This document shows positions 48,239 to 61,200 of a DNA stretch of 64,000 bases, one piece after another (position 1 is the first letter of the stretch; the number at the start of each line of letters is the position of its first letter). The stretch covers positions 14,663,705 through 14,727,704 of the forward strand of contig OW203769.1 in NCBI GenBank assembly GCA_934045905.1, in the 5' to 3' direction. The notes under the pieces are model-generated. The model searched no databases. It saw nothing but the letters and a program-made list of their open reading frames with translations, and had not been told where the DNA came from. The position numbers were made by a program, and so were the translations under genes. The stretch is from Leuctra nigra. Taxonomy: Eukaryota > Arthropoda > Insecta > Plecoptera > Leuctridae.

Positions 48239-49010
48239 TGGATAGGATCAGAGTGTATATAAATATCTTCCCGGCCTTTTGGGTAGGATCCGAGTGTATA
48301 TAAATATCTTCTCGGCCTTTTGGATAGGAACAGAGTGTATATAAATAACTTCTCGGCCTTTTTGATAAGATCAGAGTGTATATAAATATCTTCTCGGCCT
48401 TTTGGGTAGGATCAGAGTGTATATGAATATCTTCTCGGCCTTTTGGGTAGGATCAGAGTGTTTATAAATGTCTTCTCGGCCTTTTGGATAGGATCAGAGT
48501 GTATATAAATATCTTCTCGGCCTTTTGGAAAGGATCAGAGTGTATATAAATATCTTCTCGGCCTTTTGGGTAGGATCAGAGTGTATATAAATATCTTCTC
48601 GGCCTTTTGGATAGGATCAGAGTGTATATAAATATCTTCTCGGCCTTTTGGATAGGATCAGAGTGTATATAAATATCTTCTCGGCCTTTTGGATAGGATC
48701 AGAGTGTATATAAATATCTTCTCGGCCTTTTGGATAGGATCAGAGTGTATATACATATCTTCTCGGCCTTTTGGGTAGGATCAGAGTGTATATAAATATC
48801 TTCTCGGCCTTTTGGATAGGATCAGAGTGTATATAAATATCTTCTCGGCCTTTTGGGTAGGATCAGAGTGTTTATAAATGTCTTCTCGGCCTTTTGGATA
48901 GGATCAGAGTGTATATAAATATCTTCTCGGCCTTTTGGGTACGATCACAGCGTATATAAATATCTTCTCGGCCTTTTGGATATGATCAGAGTGTATAGAA
49001 ATATCTGTTC
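48239..49010 (+). repeat. U2-derived 40-bp tandem array, TATA-containing type (about 18 units)
   Basis: Same array as 7875-8564, with the same first units (CCCGGCC variant) and last unit (ATATCTGTTCCCC) but about two more internal units. The block GTGTTTATAAATGTCTTCTC occurs twice here and once in the other copy, consistent with unequal exchange. Confidence 0.9.
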
Positions 49011-49511
49011 CCCTTGAGCTCACTTGAAATACCTCTCACCCGAGACCACCCCAGTGTGTACTCATTACTGATTCTATCTGATTTCTATGTTCCAGGGAAA
49101 CCAATCTGCAATTGGTTTAGGAACGCACAGACTCATACATCAAGTTATGTCGTGCTGAACTAAGATCTAAGAAAATATGCTAACTCATTGATACAACTTA
49201 TTGACTATTCACATGTGTGTAACTGTATTATAAATTAATATAAGATCATTAAATAAAAGCAATTCTCACAAAGCATGGACACTTATGCCATTTTCTTGTG
49301 CCTCATTTTAGAATTCCTGTTAAGATTCCCTTCCCACTCTCAGAAGTAACGTAAATTCCAGCAATATGTGCTGCGGTTTGAAAATATAGACCTTTTGGTA
49401 AAGTTCAATATTCATTATTAAATTTTAAAAATATAATTTGATCAATTTTGGAGGTAGAAACGCTTTCATGTATTTTCAAGTGACCCGGAAAATATTCACA
49501 ATAAAATACAA
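49011..49511. other. AT-rich flank, no gene seen (duplicate of 8565-9065)
   Basis: Collinear with the first locus up to AAAATACAA, where an H1 element is inserted. Nothing else was recognised. Confidence 0.7.
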
Positions 49512-50812
49512 CCATAAAAAACACTCCGTGTAAAAATACCAGCCAAGTCTCTTCAACTAAAAAAAAAATAGAAGAAATCTAAAAATTCAGCACTGAAAAG
49601 TAGTGATATCAAAAAAAGGCCAAGTCAAAACTTTTAAAAATTACTTGGCGCATCGTGCATATAAATAGTATAGAAGTAGGTCGGTAATCAAATATACTCA
49701 TCTATACATAAAATATATCTATAATCCCATAGAAAAACGATGCGCCAAGTAATTTTTAAAAGTTTTGACTTGGCCTTTTTTTGATATCACTACTTTTCAG
49801 TGCTGAATTTTTAGATTTCTTCTATTTTTTTTTTAGTTGAAGAGACTTGGCTGGTATTTTTACACGGAGTGTTTTTTATGGGATATCATTCCTTTTTTCA
49901 GTTTATTCTTACAATTTGTAGCATATATTGTGGAACCAAAGACTATAATTCCTTTAAAAAAATACGCCTTTTTGATTTGGTTGCTAAGAAAGTTGTGCTT
50001 GTTACTATGTATATGCCATAAATGATATGCTATAAAGTATAGCGCAAGTTTCGTTCCAATTGGTCCAGCCGTTCTCGAGTTATGGCATCACTTCCGGTTT
50101 TCAAAATGGCGGCTGACTTCACTGCCACCTAAAATTTGTGTCTTTAAATGCTATGTAACATTATAAGCCTTCTGAATATGTAGTTATTGTTATAAGAGAT
50201 GATTTCATTCAAATTTGGCATTTTTATGACGTCATTTCCGGTTTCGGTTAAAGTACATTTCTATTTTGACTGTTGATATTTCATTGAGAAGACCATCCGA
50301 ATCGTTTGGCGCTAGTTTCGTCCCAATTGGTCCATCAGTTTTTAAGATGTGACGTCACTTCCGGTTTCAAAATGGTGGCACAAAAAATTCGTAAGGACAA
50401 GGTATCATCAGACGCCAAAAGTGCATATATGGTAAAAATTTCAGATCGATCGGCTCAGCCGTTTAGGCTGTGGCGCTGTCAACAGTGTTTCCTGATATCA
50501 TCAGAATCATCATCTTCAGAATCAGAAAGTGGTGTAATTTTACATATTTCACGGCCCTCTAGCACGAAAATGACATACCCTATTGTTCCCAAATTCGGTA
50601 TATGGGGTGGGGTGGGCCATAGCTCGAAATTAAGATATTTTGCAACAATGTGAGATTTTCCAATTTTAAGATCCAGTAGGCCGAAAATGCCATGTTGTTG
50701 CTTACAGTAAAAGTGGTTGGTCTGCTCCTCAGTTTATTAGGCATTTACGGTATGTTGAGTGAGTGTGAGTGTACGGTACGACTTGGCTGGGTGGAGCGAC
50801 CGCTCCACTAGA
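49512..50812 (+). mobile_element. Helitron-like element, family H1 (copy c, short form, 1.3 kb)
   Basis: The boundaries are set by the empty site near 9058-9075 (ATACAA|TAAAATAAATG). The 5' inverted arms (~49513-49657 and ~49735-49880) enclose a spacer of ~77 bp. There are only three CRE/ETS-type units (for example near 50227 and 50350). The 3' end is GACTTGGCTGG, GGAGCGACCGCTCC and CTAG. The microsatellite slot holds a degenerate ATCATC/TCAGAATC tract. Confidence 0.82.
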
Positions 50813-51102
50813 TAAAATAAATGAACATTGTTTATACATAGACCGCATCACATGGATCACTACTCTTGAAAACAAACAAACATACAAAAAAATGTAACAC
50901 AAAATTCATAGGAGCAGTGATAGTTTATTGACATTTGAAAGGTACAGGGAAAGAACGCTATAAGTCCATTTTTTTGAAAGAATGAGTTTTAAGGTGCAAT
51001 CTTATAGTGATTTTTATGAGCTTTCAGAATATATAATCGGTTTTTAGAAAATATTTCCACAAAGTCTTGAAAAACGCATTTAAAGTATCGATTAGTATGG
51101 AA
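50813..51102. other. AT-rich flank, no gene seen (duplicate of ~9066-9353)
   Basis: Collinear with the first locus between the two H1 insertions. Nothing recognised. Confidence 0.7.
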
Positions 51103-53457
51103 TCCCAGAAAAAACACTCCGTGTAAAAATACCAGCCAAGTCTCTTTAACTATAAAAAAAAAATAGAAGAAATCTAAAAATTCAGCACTGAAAAGGAGTG
51201 ATATCAAAAAAGGAGCCAAGTCAACGAATTTTCCAAATTTTAATCGTACCATTGAAATAAAAATATCAACCCCCGAGAAATACTTAAAAAAAGGACTTGG
51301 CGCATCGTTTTTTTAAAGACACTTTTCTATCCTAAAAGTATAGGAAGAACTCTACAAGTATATTTTCCTGAGTATATCACATTCATTATCGACGAATCAT
51401 ACTACGTTTTAATATAACTAGTACTCTTACCTACTGGCAGTTTTGGTATTTTGTCAATATTCAGAGGAAATAAACGGATAAACGAATAACGAATAAACGG
51501 AAGCGGCCTAGTCTATTCGTTATTGCCACTATTTCTAGGGTCATATTAATCAATCATACTTCTCAATATCGTGACTGAGGGAAATAGCGAAAGCGCTCAT
51601 TACAAGAAGGCCGTCAATGAGATTTGTATAAGTGACTAGTGCACTGAGCCATGCTGCTCAAATAATTACTGACTAGATTTTTATCTAAAGTAATACGTTA
51701 TGTAATTTATGAATTTTTTTGGTATAAAATGTTAATTAATAGCAATTAATTACACGGCGAGAAGGTTCAAAGTATAATGCTGTAGTAGGTATGTTGATGT
51801 ACCCACAAAACTATAGGTACCTACCAATCACAAACACAACTGTTCTGTATTTATTGCTTGTAAGACAATGCTATGTTTCTTTGCGTACTTATATTTAAAT
51901 TTAAAATATTTTACAGAATGTTCAATATTTAATTTGAAAGTTTTGTCCCAATTTTTCTAGGCATTTCTGAACTACGTAGTATGTGAGTGGCATAAGCTTA
52001 AGAATAGAAAAATGTCTTTAAAAAAACGATGCGCCAAGTCCTTTTTTTAAGTATTTCTCGGGGGTTGATATTTTTATTTCAATGGTACGATTAAAATTTG
52101 GAAAATTCGTTGACTTGGCTCCTTTTTTGATATCACTCCTTTTCAGTGCTGAATTTTTAGATTTCTTCTATTTTTTTTTATAGTTAAAGAGACTTGGCTG
52201 GTATTTTTACACGGAGTGTTTTTTCTGGGATATCACTTCTTTTGTTAGTTTATTCATACAGCTTGTAGCACATGTCCGAGCAGGGACTAATTTCTTTAAA
52301 AAAATACGCCTCAACCGATTTGGTTACTATGAAAAGTTGCGTTTGGTATAAGATGAAAATGATTATCCAAGAAGAATAGCTTAAGTTTCGTTATAATCGA
52401 TCCAGCCGTTTTCGATACATGACGTCACTTCCGGTTTTGAAATAGCGGCCGAATTCCGGTATAGGTAATAAGAAAACAATCTAGTTTTATCTAGTTGATA
52501 CCTTCATGAACGACCATCTGAATTCCTAATCCCTATATTTCCGTAAAATCGGTCATGCCGTTTGTAATATATGACGTCACTTCCGGTTTCATTTAGTGGT
52601 TCCTGCCGCCATTTCCGGTACCATTAATTTATTTATTCATTTTTCACAATTGATTTTTCAAATAAATAGCAGAATGAATACGCAGGAGCTAGTTCAGTTG
52701 CAATCGTTACAGGCGTTTTAGATATATGACGTCACTTCCGGTTTCAGGAATGGCGGCCGAGAACACTGCTACCTTGAATATATAAATTGTATTGTCTATG
52801 TTACAATGTAAGTTAATTATGTACGTATTTTAAGTATAATTTGTTGAAATAAGTTAAATATTGCGTATTTATGACGTCACTTCCGGTTTAGAAAATAAGA
52901 AAATAATATTTTTTTTATTGATACTTCATATAGATGACCATCTAAATCGAATGGCGCTAATTTCGTTCTAATCGGTCCAGACGTTTTTGAGTTATGACGT
53001 CACTTCCGGTTTAAAAATGGCGGCACAAAAAATCACAAGAGGCAAGGTATCATCAGACGCCAAAAGTGCATATGTGGTAAAAGTTTCAGGTCGATCGGTT
53101 TAGCCGTTTAGGCTGTGGCGCTGTCAACAGGGTTTCCTGATATCATCAGAATCATCATCTTCAGAATCAGAAAGTGGTGTAATTTCACTGTTTTCTCGGT
53201 CCTCTAGCGCGCAAATGGCATAACCTATTGTTCCCAAATTTGGTATATGTAGTGGGGTGGGCCATAGCTCGAAATTAAGACATTTCACAACAATGTGAGA
53301 TTTTCCAATTTTAAGATCCAGTAGGCCGAAAATGCCATGTTGTTGCTTACAGTAAAAGTGTTTGGTCTGCTCCTCAGTTTATTAGGCATTTACGGTATGT
53401 TGAGTGACTGTGAGTGTATAGTACGACTTGGCTGGGTGGAGCGACCGCTCCACTAGA
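51103..53457 (+). mobile_element. Helitron-like element, family H1 (copy d, 2.4 kb)
   Basis: The empty site GTATGGAA|TAGATACAAGG near 9348-9366 gives the ends: 5' TCCCAGAAAAAACACTCC, 3' hairpin GGAGCGACCGCTCC plus CTAG(A). Inverted arms (~51104-51325; ~52010-52230) flank a ~690-bp spacer that does not resemble the spacer of copy b beyond its edges. Five or so TGACGTCACTTCCGG units follow. It has no coding capacity. Confidence 0.82.
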
Positions 53458-53610
53458 TAGATACAAGGTTTCAACATCAATCTTAGTTTATCTCAGTTTC
53501 AACCGAATGTGACTTGTAGCTTTCTTTCCCTGTACCCTTAATTTTTTGAAGAGGAAGGTCTTGTAAAATCGTTAGGTAACCAAATTTTATTAAATAATAA
53601 TGTTTAGATC

Positions 53611-56165
53611 TGTATATTGCTATATTTGACTTTTCGGCCTTTTGGCTAAGATGAGAGTGTATAGCTTTGAAATCACTTCTCGGCCTTTTGGCTAAGAAGA
53701 GAGTGTGTCTGTAAAAAAATGTATCGGCCTTTTGGCTAAGATAACAGTATTTAAATAATTCACTTCTCGGCCTTTTGGCTAAGATAACTGTATATTGATA
53801 TATTTCATGTCTCGGCCTTTTAACTAAGATGTGAGTGTATAGCTTAAAAATCACTACTCGGCCATATGGCTACGATAACCGGATTTAATAACCTTCTAGG
53901 CCTAATGGCTAAGATAACTGTATATTGCTATATTTCACTTTTGGCCAGAGTGAATAGCTTTAAAATCACTTCTCGGCCTTTTGGCGAAGAAGAGAGTGTA
54001 TCAGTAAAATCATTTATAGGCCTGTTGACTAAGATAACTGTATATTGCTATATTTCACTTTTCGGCCTTTTGGCTAAGATGAGAGTGTATAGCTTTATAA
54101 TCACTTAACGGCCTTTTGGCTAAGAAGAGAGTGTGTCTGTAAAAAAATGTATCGGCCTTTTGTCTAAGATAACAGTATTTAAATAATTCACTTCTCGGCC
54201 TTTTGGCTAAGATAACTGTATATTGATATATTTCATTTCTCGGCCTTTTGGCGACGATGAGAGTTTTAAGCTTTAAAATCATTTATCGGCCTTATGGCTA
54301 CGATAGCGGTATTTAAAAATCTTCTCGGCCTTTTGGCTAAGAAGAGAGTGTATAGGTGTAAAATCACTTCTAGCAGTATTAGCAGCATTTTTATAATAAT
54401 AACTTCTGGGCCTTTTGGCTAAGACGTGAGTGTATAGCTTTAAAATCACTTATCAGCCTTATGGCTACGATAGCAGTATTTAAAAATCTTCTCGGCCTTT
54501 TGGCTAAGATAACTGTATATTGCTATATTTCCATTCTCGGCCTTTTGGCTAAGATATCAGTATTTAAAACATTATCATTTCTCGGCCTTTTTGCTAAGAT
54601 AAGAATTTATCGCTTTAAAATCACTTCTTGGCCTTTTGGCGAAGCAGAGAGTGTATCACTTATCAGCCTTATGGCTACGATAGCAGTATTTAAAAATCTT
54701 CTCGGCCTTTTGGCTAAGATAACTGTATATTGCTATATTTCCATTCTCGGCCTTTTGGCTAAGATATCAGTATTTAAAACATTATCATTTCTCGGCCTTT
54801 TTGCTAAGATAAGAATTTATCGCTTTAAAATCACTTCTTGGCCTTTTGGCGAAGCAGAGAGTGTATCACTTATCAGCCTTATGGCTACGATAGCAGTATT
54901 TAAAAATCTTCTCGGCCTTTTGGCTAAGATAACTGTATATTGCTATATTTCACTTTTCGGCCTTTTGGCTAAGATGAGAGTGTATAGCTTTATAATCACT
55001 TATCGGCCTTTTGGCTAAGAAGAGAGTGTGTCTGTAAAAAAATGTATCGGCCTTTTGTCTAAGATAACAGTATTTAAATAATTCACTTCTCGGCCTTTTG
55101 GCTAAGAAAACTGTATATTGATATATTTCATTTCTCGGCCTTTTGGCTAAGATGAGAGTGTATAGCTTAAAAATCACTACTCGGCCTTATGGCCACGATA
55201 ACAGGATTTAATAACCTTCTAGGCCTATTGGCTAAGATGACTGTATATTGCTATATTTCACTTTTCGGCCTTTTGGCTAGAGTGTATAGCTTTAAAATCA
55301 CATTTTGGCCTTTTGGCGAAGAAGAGAGTGTATCAGTAAAATCCTTTTTTAGGCCTTTTGGCTAAGATAACAGTATATTGATATATTTCACTTCTCGGCC
55401 TTTTGGCTACGATGAGTGTTTTTAGCTTTAAAATCATTTATCGGCCTTATGGCTACGATAGCAGTATTTAAAACTCTTCTCGGCCTTTTGGCTAAGAAGA
55501 GAGTGTATAGGTGTAAAATCACTTCTAGCAGTATTAGCAGCATTTTTATAATAATAACTTCTGGGCCTTCTGGCTAAGACGAGAGTGTAAAGCTTTGAAA
55601 TCACTTATCAGCCTTATGGCTACGATAGCAGTATTTAAAAATCTTCTCGGCCTTTTGGCTAAGATAGCAGTATTTAAAAAAATAATCATTTCTCGGCCTT
55701 TTGGCTAAGATGAGAGTTTATAGCTTTGAAATCTCTTCTCGGCCTTTTGGCTAAGATTAGAGTATATAGCTTTGAAATCTCTTCTCGGCCTTTTGGCAAA
55801 GATTAGAGTGTATAGCTGTAAAATTATTTATCGGCCTTTCGGCTAAGATAACTGTATATTGATATATTTTACTTCTCGGCCTTTTGGCGAAGGTGAGAGC
55901 GTATAGCTCAAAAATCATATCTCGGCCTTTTGGCTAAGATTGCAGTATAAAAATAATTCTTTTCTCGGCCTTTTGCTAAGATAACTGCATATATCGATTA
56001 ATTTCACTTTTCGACCTTTTGGCTAAGATATCAGTATTAAAAAAAAAAAAAAAATCTCGGCCTTTTGGCTTAGATGAAAATGTAAAGCTTTGAAACACTT
56101 CTCGGCCTTTTGGCTTAGATTAGAGTGTATAGCTGGAAAATCATTTATCGGCCTTTTGTCTAAAA
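53611..56165 (+). repeat. U2-derived satellite array with a 210-bp internal duplication
   Basis: Stem-loop I units. A block starting TATCAGCCTTATGGC occurs at 54451, 54661 and (partly) 54871, an exact 210-bp direct period spanning five units. The first ~260 bp match 9509-9770, and the last ~1.2 kb match 39436-40652. Confidence 0.9.
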
Positions 56166-58242
56166 CTAGGAAAACGCTCTGAGTAACGCGTTGATGAGCG
56201 AGCACGGATACACGCAACACCTCGAACCGAAATTATGTTTATCGAAAATGTCATTAAAAGCCAATAATTCTTGAATTTCGTCACAGACTTGTATAAATAT
56301 CTCCAAAATTTCCAAAAATATTGGTCCCAATAACCTTGCTAAGTTTTAAGTTGATCGATTAAACCTTTGATTGAACGGTTCCTTGTTAAGTTTCAAAAAT
56401 CACAGGATATCTTTCAAACAATATACCTGGGACCACTCATATGATATGATATTACTGTGGACACAATATCAGATCAATCTGTTAAACGGTCATTATTAGT
56501 TTCATTTCGTTTGAAACTTTCTGCTCTAACTACCTTGCCTTGAACTAAAGATTCGATGTCGCCGTGAATTTGACAGCCAACACACAAAATGTCCCTAAAA
56601 TTACAAAAACTTTTGAAAATAACTACAAATTAGACTGAAAATTGGCAAAAATACCTTAAATGTTGCTACCAATTACCATGCGAAGTTTTTAGTTGGTCGG
56701 TCAATCGGCAATACCCGCTGCACGAGAACGGGTATTGCGTTGATTGTTTGAGTATCTCCTTGCAGCAGTCTGGTCGGGGGTCTCTTTGCTCCTTGATGCT
56801 TTATTATTAACGACATTTTGTTTCAACCTTTTAGATTTAGCTTCGTCAGTTTCTTGATCTTCAATTTCACGCAGACGCTTTTTCGCCTTTATGGCTTTCA
56901 TTCTAGCAGAAGTCTTTCCATTTTTCGGCATGTTTAAATAGGGATAAGATAAGTAATGAAAAAGTAAGAAGTAGAGTACCTACCTAATTAAAGTACAATA
57001 ATATTTGTGTGATCAATGTTTGAAATGCACGAAATGTGTGCTCAAAGACGTAATGTATTCAATGTCGTAATGTTACGAAATGAATCTTGAACAAAACTTC
57101 GCAAATATGAAAATAAAGTAATCACCTTTCAACTAATAAGCGAAAGGAATCAAAGTTCCACACAAAAAACGGATCAGGTAAAATAGTAACTACCTAGTTT
57201 AGAAACGGAATGAATCCAACGTTCCACAATTAAAACAAGACAACGTAATGTTTTGAACTGAATGAATCAAAACTTTAAAAAAAAAAAAGCAACCTTCAAG
57301 GAAATGTCAGGCTAGTCAGAAGCTCAGAAACGGAATAAATCCAACGTTTCCAAGAAGAAAATAATTTGAAATAATCAATCCCCTGGACAAAAACTGTAGA
57401 TACCTAATATCTATGCTTTAAAAGCGATTCAATTTTACTAATACCTTCACAAAGTACACCAAATTGCCAAAATTATCAACGAAAAGAAGCAAAATGCAGG
57501 AGAGATTTGGAATGACGTGTGAACGCTAGAAGAGAACAAACGCCACTCAATGATATTATTGAAATGTGAGCTTATGTTTCTAATCCCTCCTGGATGCAAA
57601 ATCAGCCAAGTAGAAACACGGGAGGCACGGCCATTAGAACTACGAATTGACGAAAAGACAATCAAGGTCCTTAAAAACTCGAAATGATTTGTTGGAAACT
57701 ATGATCCAAATTGAATTATTCAAATTTGATCAACTCAATAAACATAAAAATATCTGCTTTTCACTAAAAAACTGTACATACCATCAAAACACTCTTGTAC
57801 CTAAAGCAAATCAGATTCAGTTGCATTGGAAAGACATTCATTTTCAATGTTTCATTTCTGACAGCTATTAAAAATGTCAATAAGTGCATACTTTCTTGAC
57901 AGATTCGGCTGAAAATTTGTAAAATAAGTGACATTGTTGGTCTTACTGACCATGCTTAATATTAGTTTGATCACATTTCTCGAAGACCATTTTCATTTTT
58001 TAGGCTATCAGGAGATACTTATTTTAACAATGAACCAATGGATGGATTTCAAAAAAAAATTGGGTCTGCAAACAGAGAAGGTTGTCTTTACATGTGTGCA
58101 AAATTTCAGGTCGATCGGTGAAACGGTGCGACTTCCATTGCTTCCTTTAGCATACAAAAACAAAAACAAAAAAAAAAACAAAAAAAAAAACAGAGGTCCG
58201 TGCTAAAAGAGCCAAATGGAGTCGCTCGCTTCGCTCGCTCAA
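56166..58242 (-). mobile_element. Helitron-like element, family H2 (copy b, longer form, inverted)
   Basis: It interrupts a satellite unit whose empty form GTCTAAAATAACTG is common in the window (for example near 11371), so both ends are clear: minus-strand 5' TTGAGCGAGCG and 3' TTTTCCTAG, inserted between A and T. It is ~280 bp longer than the other H2 copies because it keeps segments near 56448-56600 and 57230-57340 that they lack. It carries the same 76-aa ORF. Confidence 0.65.
56701..56931 (-). CDS. 76-aa basic protein of H2 (independent copy)
   Basis: The protein is the same as at 16750-16980, although this is an independent insertion in opposite orientation with many differences elsewhere (indels of 100-150 bp). 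That pattern suggests constraint or a very recent common source. It is K/R-rich with an STPR-like C-terminal segment. No other Helitron protein domain is present in the element. Confidence 0.45.
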   Translation of the reverse strand: MPKNGKTSARMKAIKAKKRLREIEDQETDEAKSKRLKQNVVNNKASRSKETPDQTAARRYSNNQRNTRSRAAGIAD

Positions 58243-61200
58243 TAACTGTATATTGATATATTTCATTTCTCGGCCTTTTGGCTAAGATGAGAGTTTATAG
58301 CTTAAAAATCACTACTCGGCCTTATGGCTACGATAACAGGATTTAATAACCTTCTAGGCCTATTGGCTAAGATAACTGTATATTGCTATATTTCACTTTT
58401 CAGCCTTTTGGCTACGATGAGAGTTATTAGCTTAAAAATCACTTATTAGCCTTATGGCTACGATAGCAGTATTTAAAAATCCTCTCGGCCTTTTGGCTAA
58501 GATAATTGTATATTGCTATATTTCACTTCTCGGCCTTTTGGCTAAGATAGCAGTATTTAAAAAATAATCATTTCTCGGCATTTTGGCTAAGATGAGAGTG
58601 TAAAGCTTTGAAATCTCTTCTCGGCCTTTTTGCTAAGATTAGAGTGTATAGCTTTGAAATCTCTTCTCGGCCTTTTGGTTAAGATTAGAGTGTATAGCTG
58701 TAAAATCATTTATCGGCCTTTTGTCTAAGATAACTGTATATTGATATATTTCACTTCTCGGCCTTTTGGCTAAGATGAGAGTGTATAGCTTTGAAATCTC
58801 TTCTCGGCCTTTTGGCTAAGATAACTGTATATTGATAAATTTCACTTCTCGGCCTTTTGGCTAAGATAGCAGTATTAAAAAAAAATCATTCATCGGCCTT
58901 CTGGCTAAGATAACATTATTTAAATAATTCACTTCTGGGCCTTTTGGCTAAGATGAGAGTGTATAGCTTTAAAATCACTTTTTGGCCTTTTTACTTAGAT
59001 GAGTGTGTATAGCTTTAAAATCACTTGGCCTTATGGCTACGATAGCAGTATTTAAAAATCTTCTCGGTCTTTTGGCTAAGATAACTGCCTATTGCTATAT
59101 TTCACTTCTCGGCCTTTTGGCTAAGATGAGAGTGTATAGCTTTGAAATCTCTTCTCGGCCTTTTGGCTAAGATTAGAGTGTATAGCTGTAAAAACATTTA
59201 TCGGCCTTTTGGCAAGATAACTGTATATTGATATATTTAACTTCTCGGCCTTTTGGTGAAGGTGAGAGTGTATAGCTTAAAAATCACATCTCGGCCTTTT
59301 GGCTAAGATAACTGTATATCGATAAATTTCACTTCACGACCTTTTGGCTAAGATAGCAGTATTAAAAAAAAATCATTTCACGGCCTTTTGGCTAAGATAA
59401 CTGTATATTGATATATTTCACTTTTCGCCCTTTGGGCTAGAGTGTATAGCTTTAAAATAACTCTCGGCGTTTTGGCGAAGAAAAGAGTGTATCAGTAAAA
59501 TCATTTATAGGCCTTTTGGCTAAGATAACTGTATATTGATATATTTCACTCCTCGGCCTTTTGGCTACGATGAGAGTTTTTAGCTTTAAAGTCACTTATC
59601 GGCCTATTGGCTACCATAGCTGTATTTAAAAATCTTCTCAGCCTTTTGGCTAAGAAGAGAGTGTATAGGAGTAAAATCACTTCTAGCAGTATTAGCAGCA
59701 TTTTTATAATAATAACTTCTGGGCCTTTTGGCTAAGACGAGAGTGTATATCTTTAAAATCACTTATCGGCCTTATGACAACGATAGCAGTATTTAAAAAT
59801 CTTCTCGGCCTTTTGGCTAAGATAACTGTATATTGATATATTTAACTTCTCGGCCTTTTGGTGAAGGTGAGAGTGTATAGCTTAAAAATCACATCTCGGC
59901 CTTTTGGCTAAGATTGCAGTATTAAAATAATTCTTTTCGGCCTTTTGGCTAAGATAACTGTATATCGATAAATTTCACTTCTCGACCTTTTGGCTAAGAT
60001 AGCAGTATTAAATAAAAAAAATCTCGGCCTTTTGGCTATGATGAGAGTGAATAGCTAAAAATCACTACTCGGCCTTATGGCTACAATACCAGGATTTAAA
60101 TTTCTTTCTAGGCCTATTGGCTAAGATAACTGTATATTTCTATATTTCACTTTTCGGCTTTTTGGCTAGAGTGTATAGCTTTAAAATCACTTCTCGGCCT
60201 TTTGGCGAAGAAGAGAGTGTGTCAGTAAAATCATTGATAGGCCTTTTGGCTAAAATACTTGTATATTGATATATTTCACTTCTCGGCATTTTGGCTAAGA
60301 TTAGAGTGTATAGCTTTAAAATCACTTCTCGGCCTTTTGGCCAAGAAGAGAGTGAGTCTGTAAAAAAATGTATCGGCCTTTTGGCTAAGATAACAGTATT
60401 TAAATAATTCACTTCTCGGCCTTTTGGCTAAGGGAACTGTATATTGATATATTTCATTTCTCGGCCTTTTGGTTAAGATGAGAGTGTATAGCTGTAAAAT
60501 CATTTATCGGCCTCGTGTCTAAGATAACTGTATATTGATATATATCATTTCTCGGCCTTTTGGCTTAGATGAGAGTGTATAGCTTTGAATTCTCTACTCG
60601 GCCTTTTAGCTAAGATTAGAGTGTATAGCTGTAAAATCATTATCGGCCTTTTGGCTAAGATAACTGTATATTGATATAATTCACTTTTCGGCCTTTTGGC
60701 TAGAGTGTATAGCTTTAAAATCAATTCTCGGCCTTTTGGCGAAGAAGAGAGTGTATTAGTAAAATCATTAATAGGCCTTTTGGCTAAGATAACTGTATAT
60801 TGATATATTTCACTTCTCGGCCTTTTGGCTACGATGAGAGTTTTTAGCTTTAAAATCATTTATCGGCCTTATGGCTACGATAGCAGTATTTAAAAATCTT
60901 CTCGTCCATTTGGCTAAGATAACTGTATATTGCTATATTTCACTTCTCGGCCTTTTGGCTAAGATAGCAGTATTTAAAAAATAATCATTTCTCGGCCTTT
61001 TGGCTAAGATGAGAGTGTATAGCTTTGAAATCTCTTCTCGGCCTTTTAACTAAGTTAAGAGTGTATAGCTTTGAAATCTCTTCTCGGCCTTCTGGCTAAG
61101 ATAACTGTATATTGATATATTACACTTCTCGGCCTTTTGGCGAAGGTGAGAGTGTATAGCTTAAAAATCACTTCTCGGCCTTTTGGCTAAGATTGCAGTA

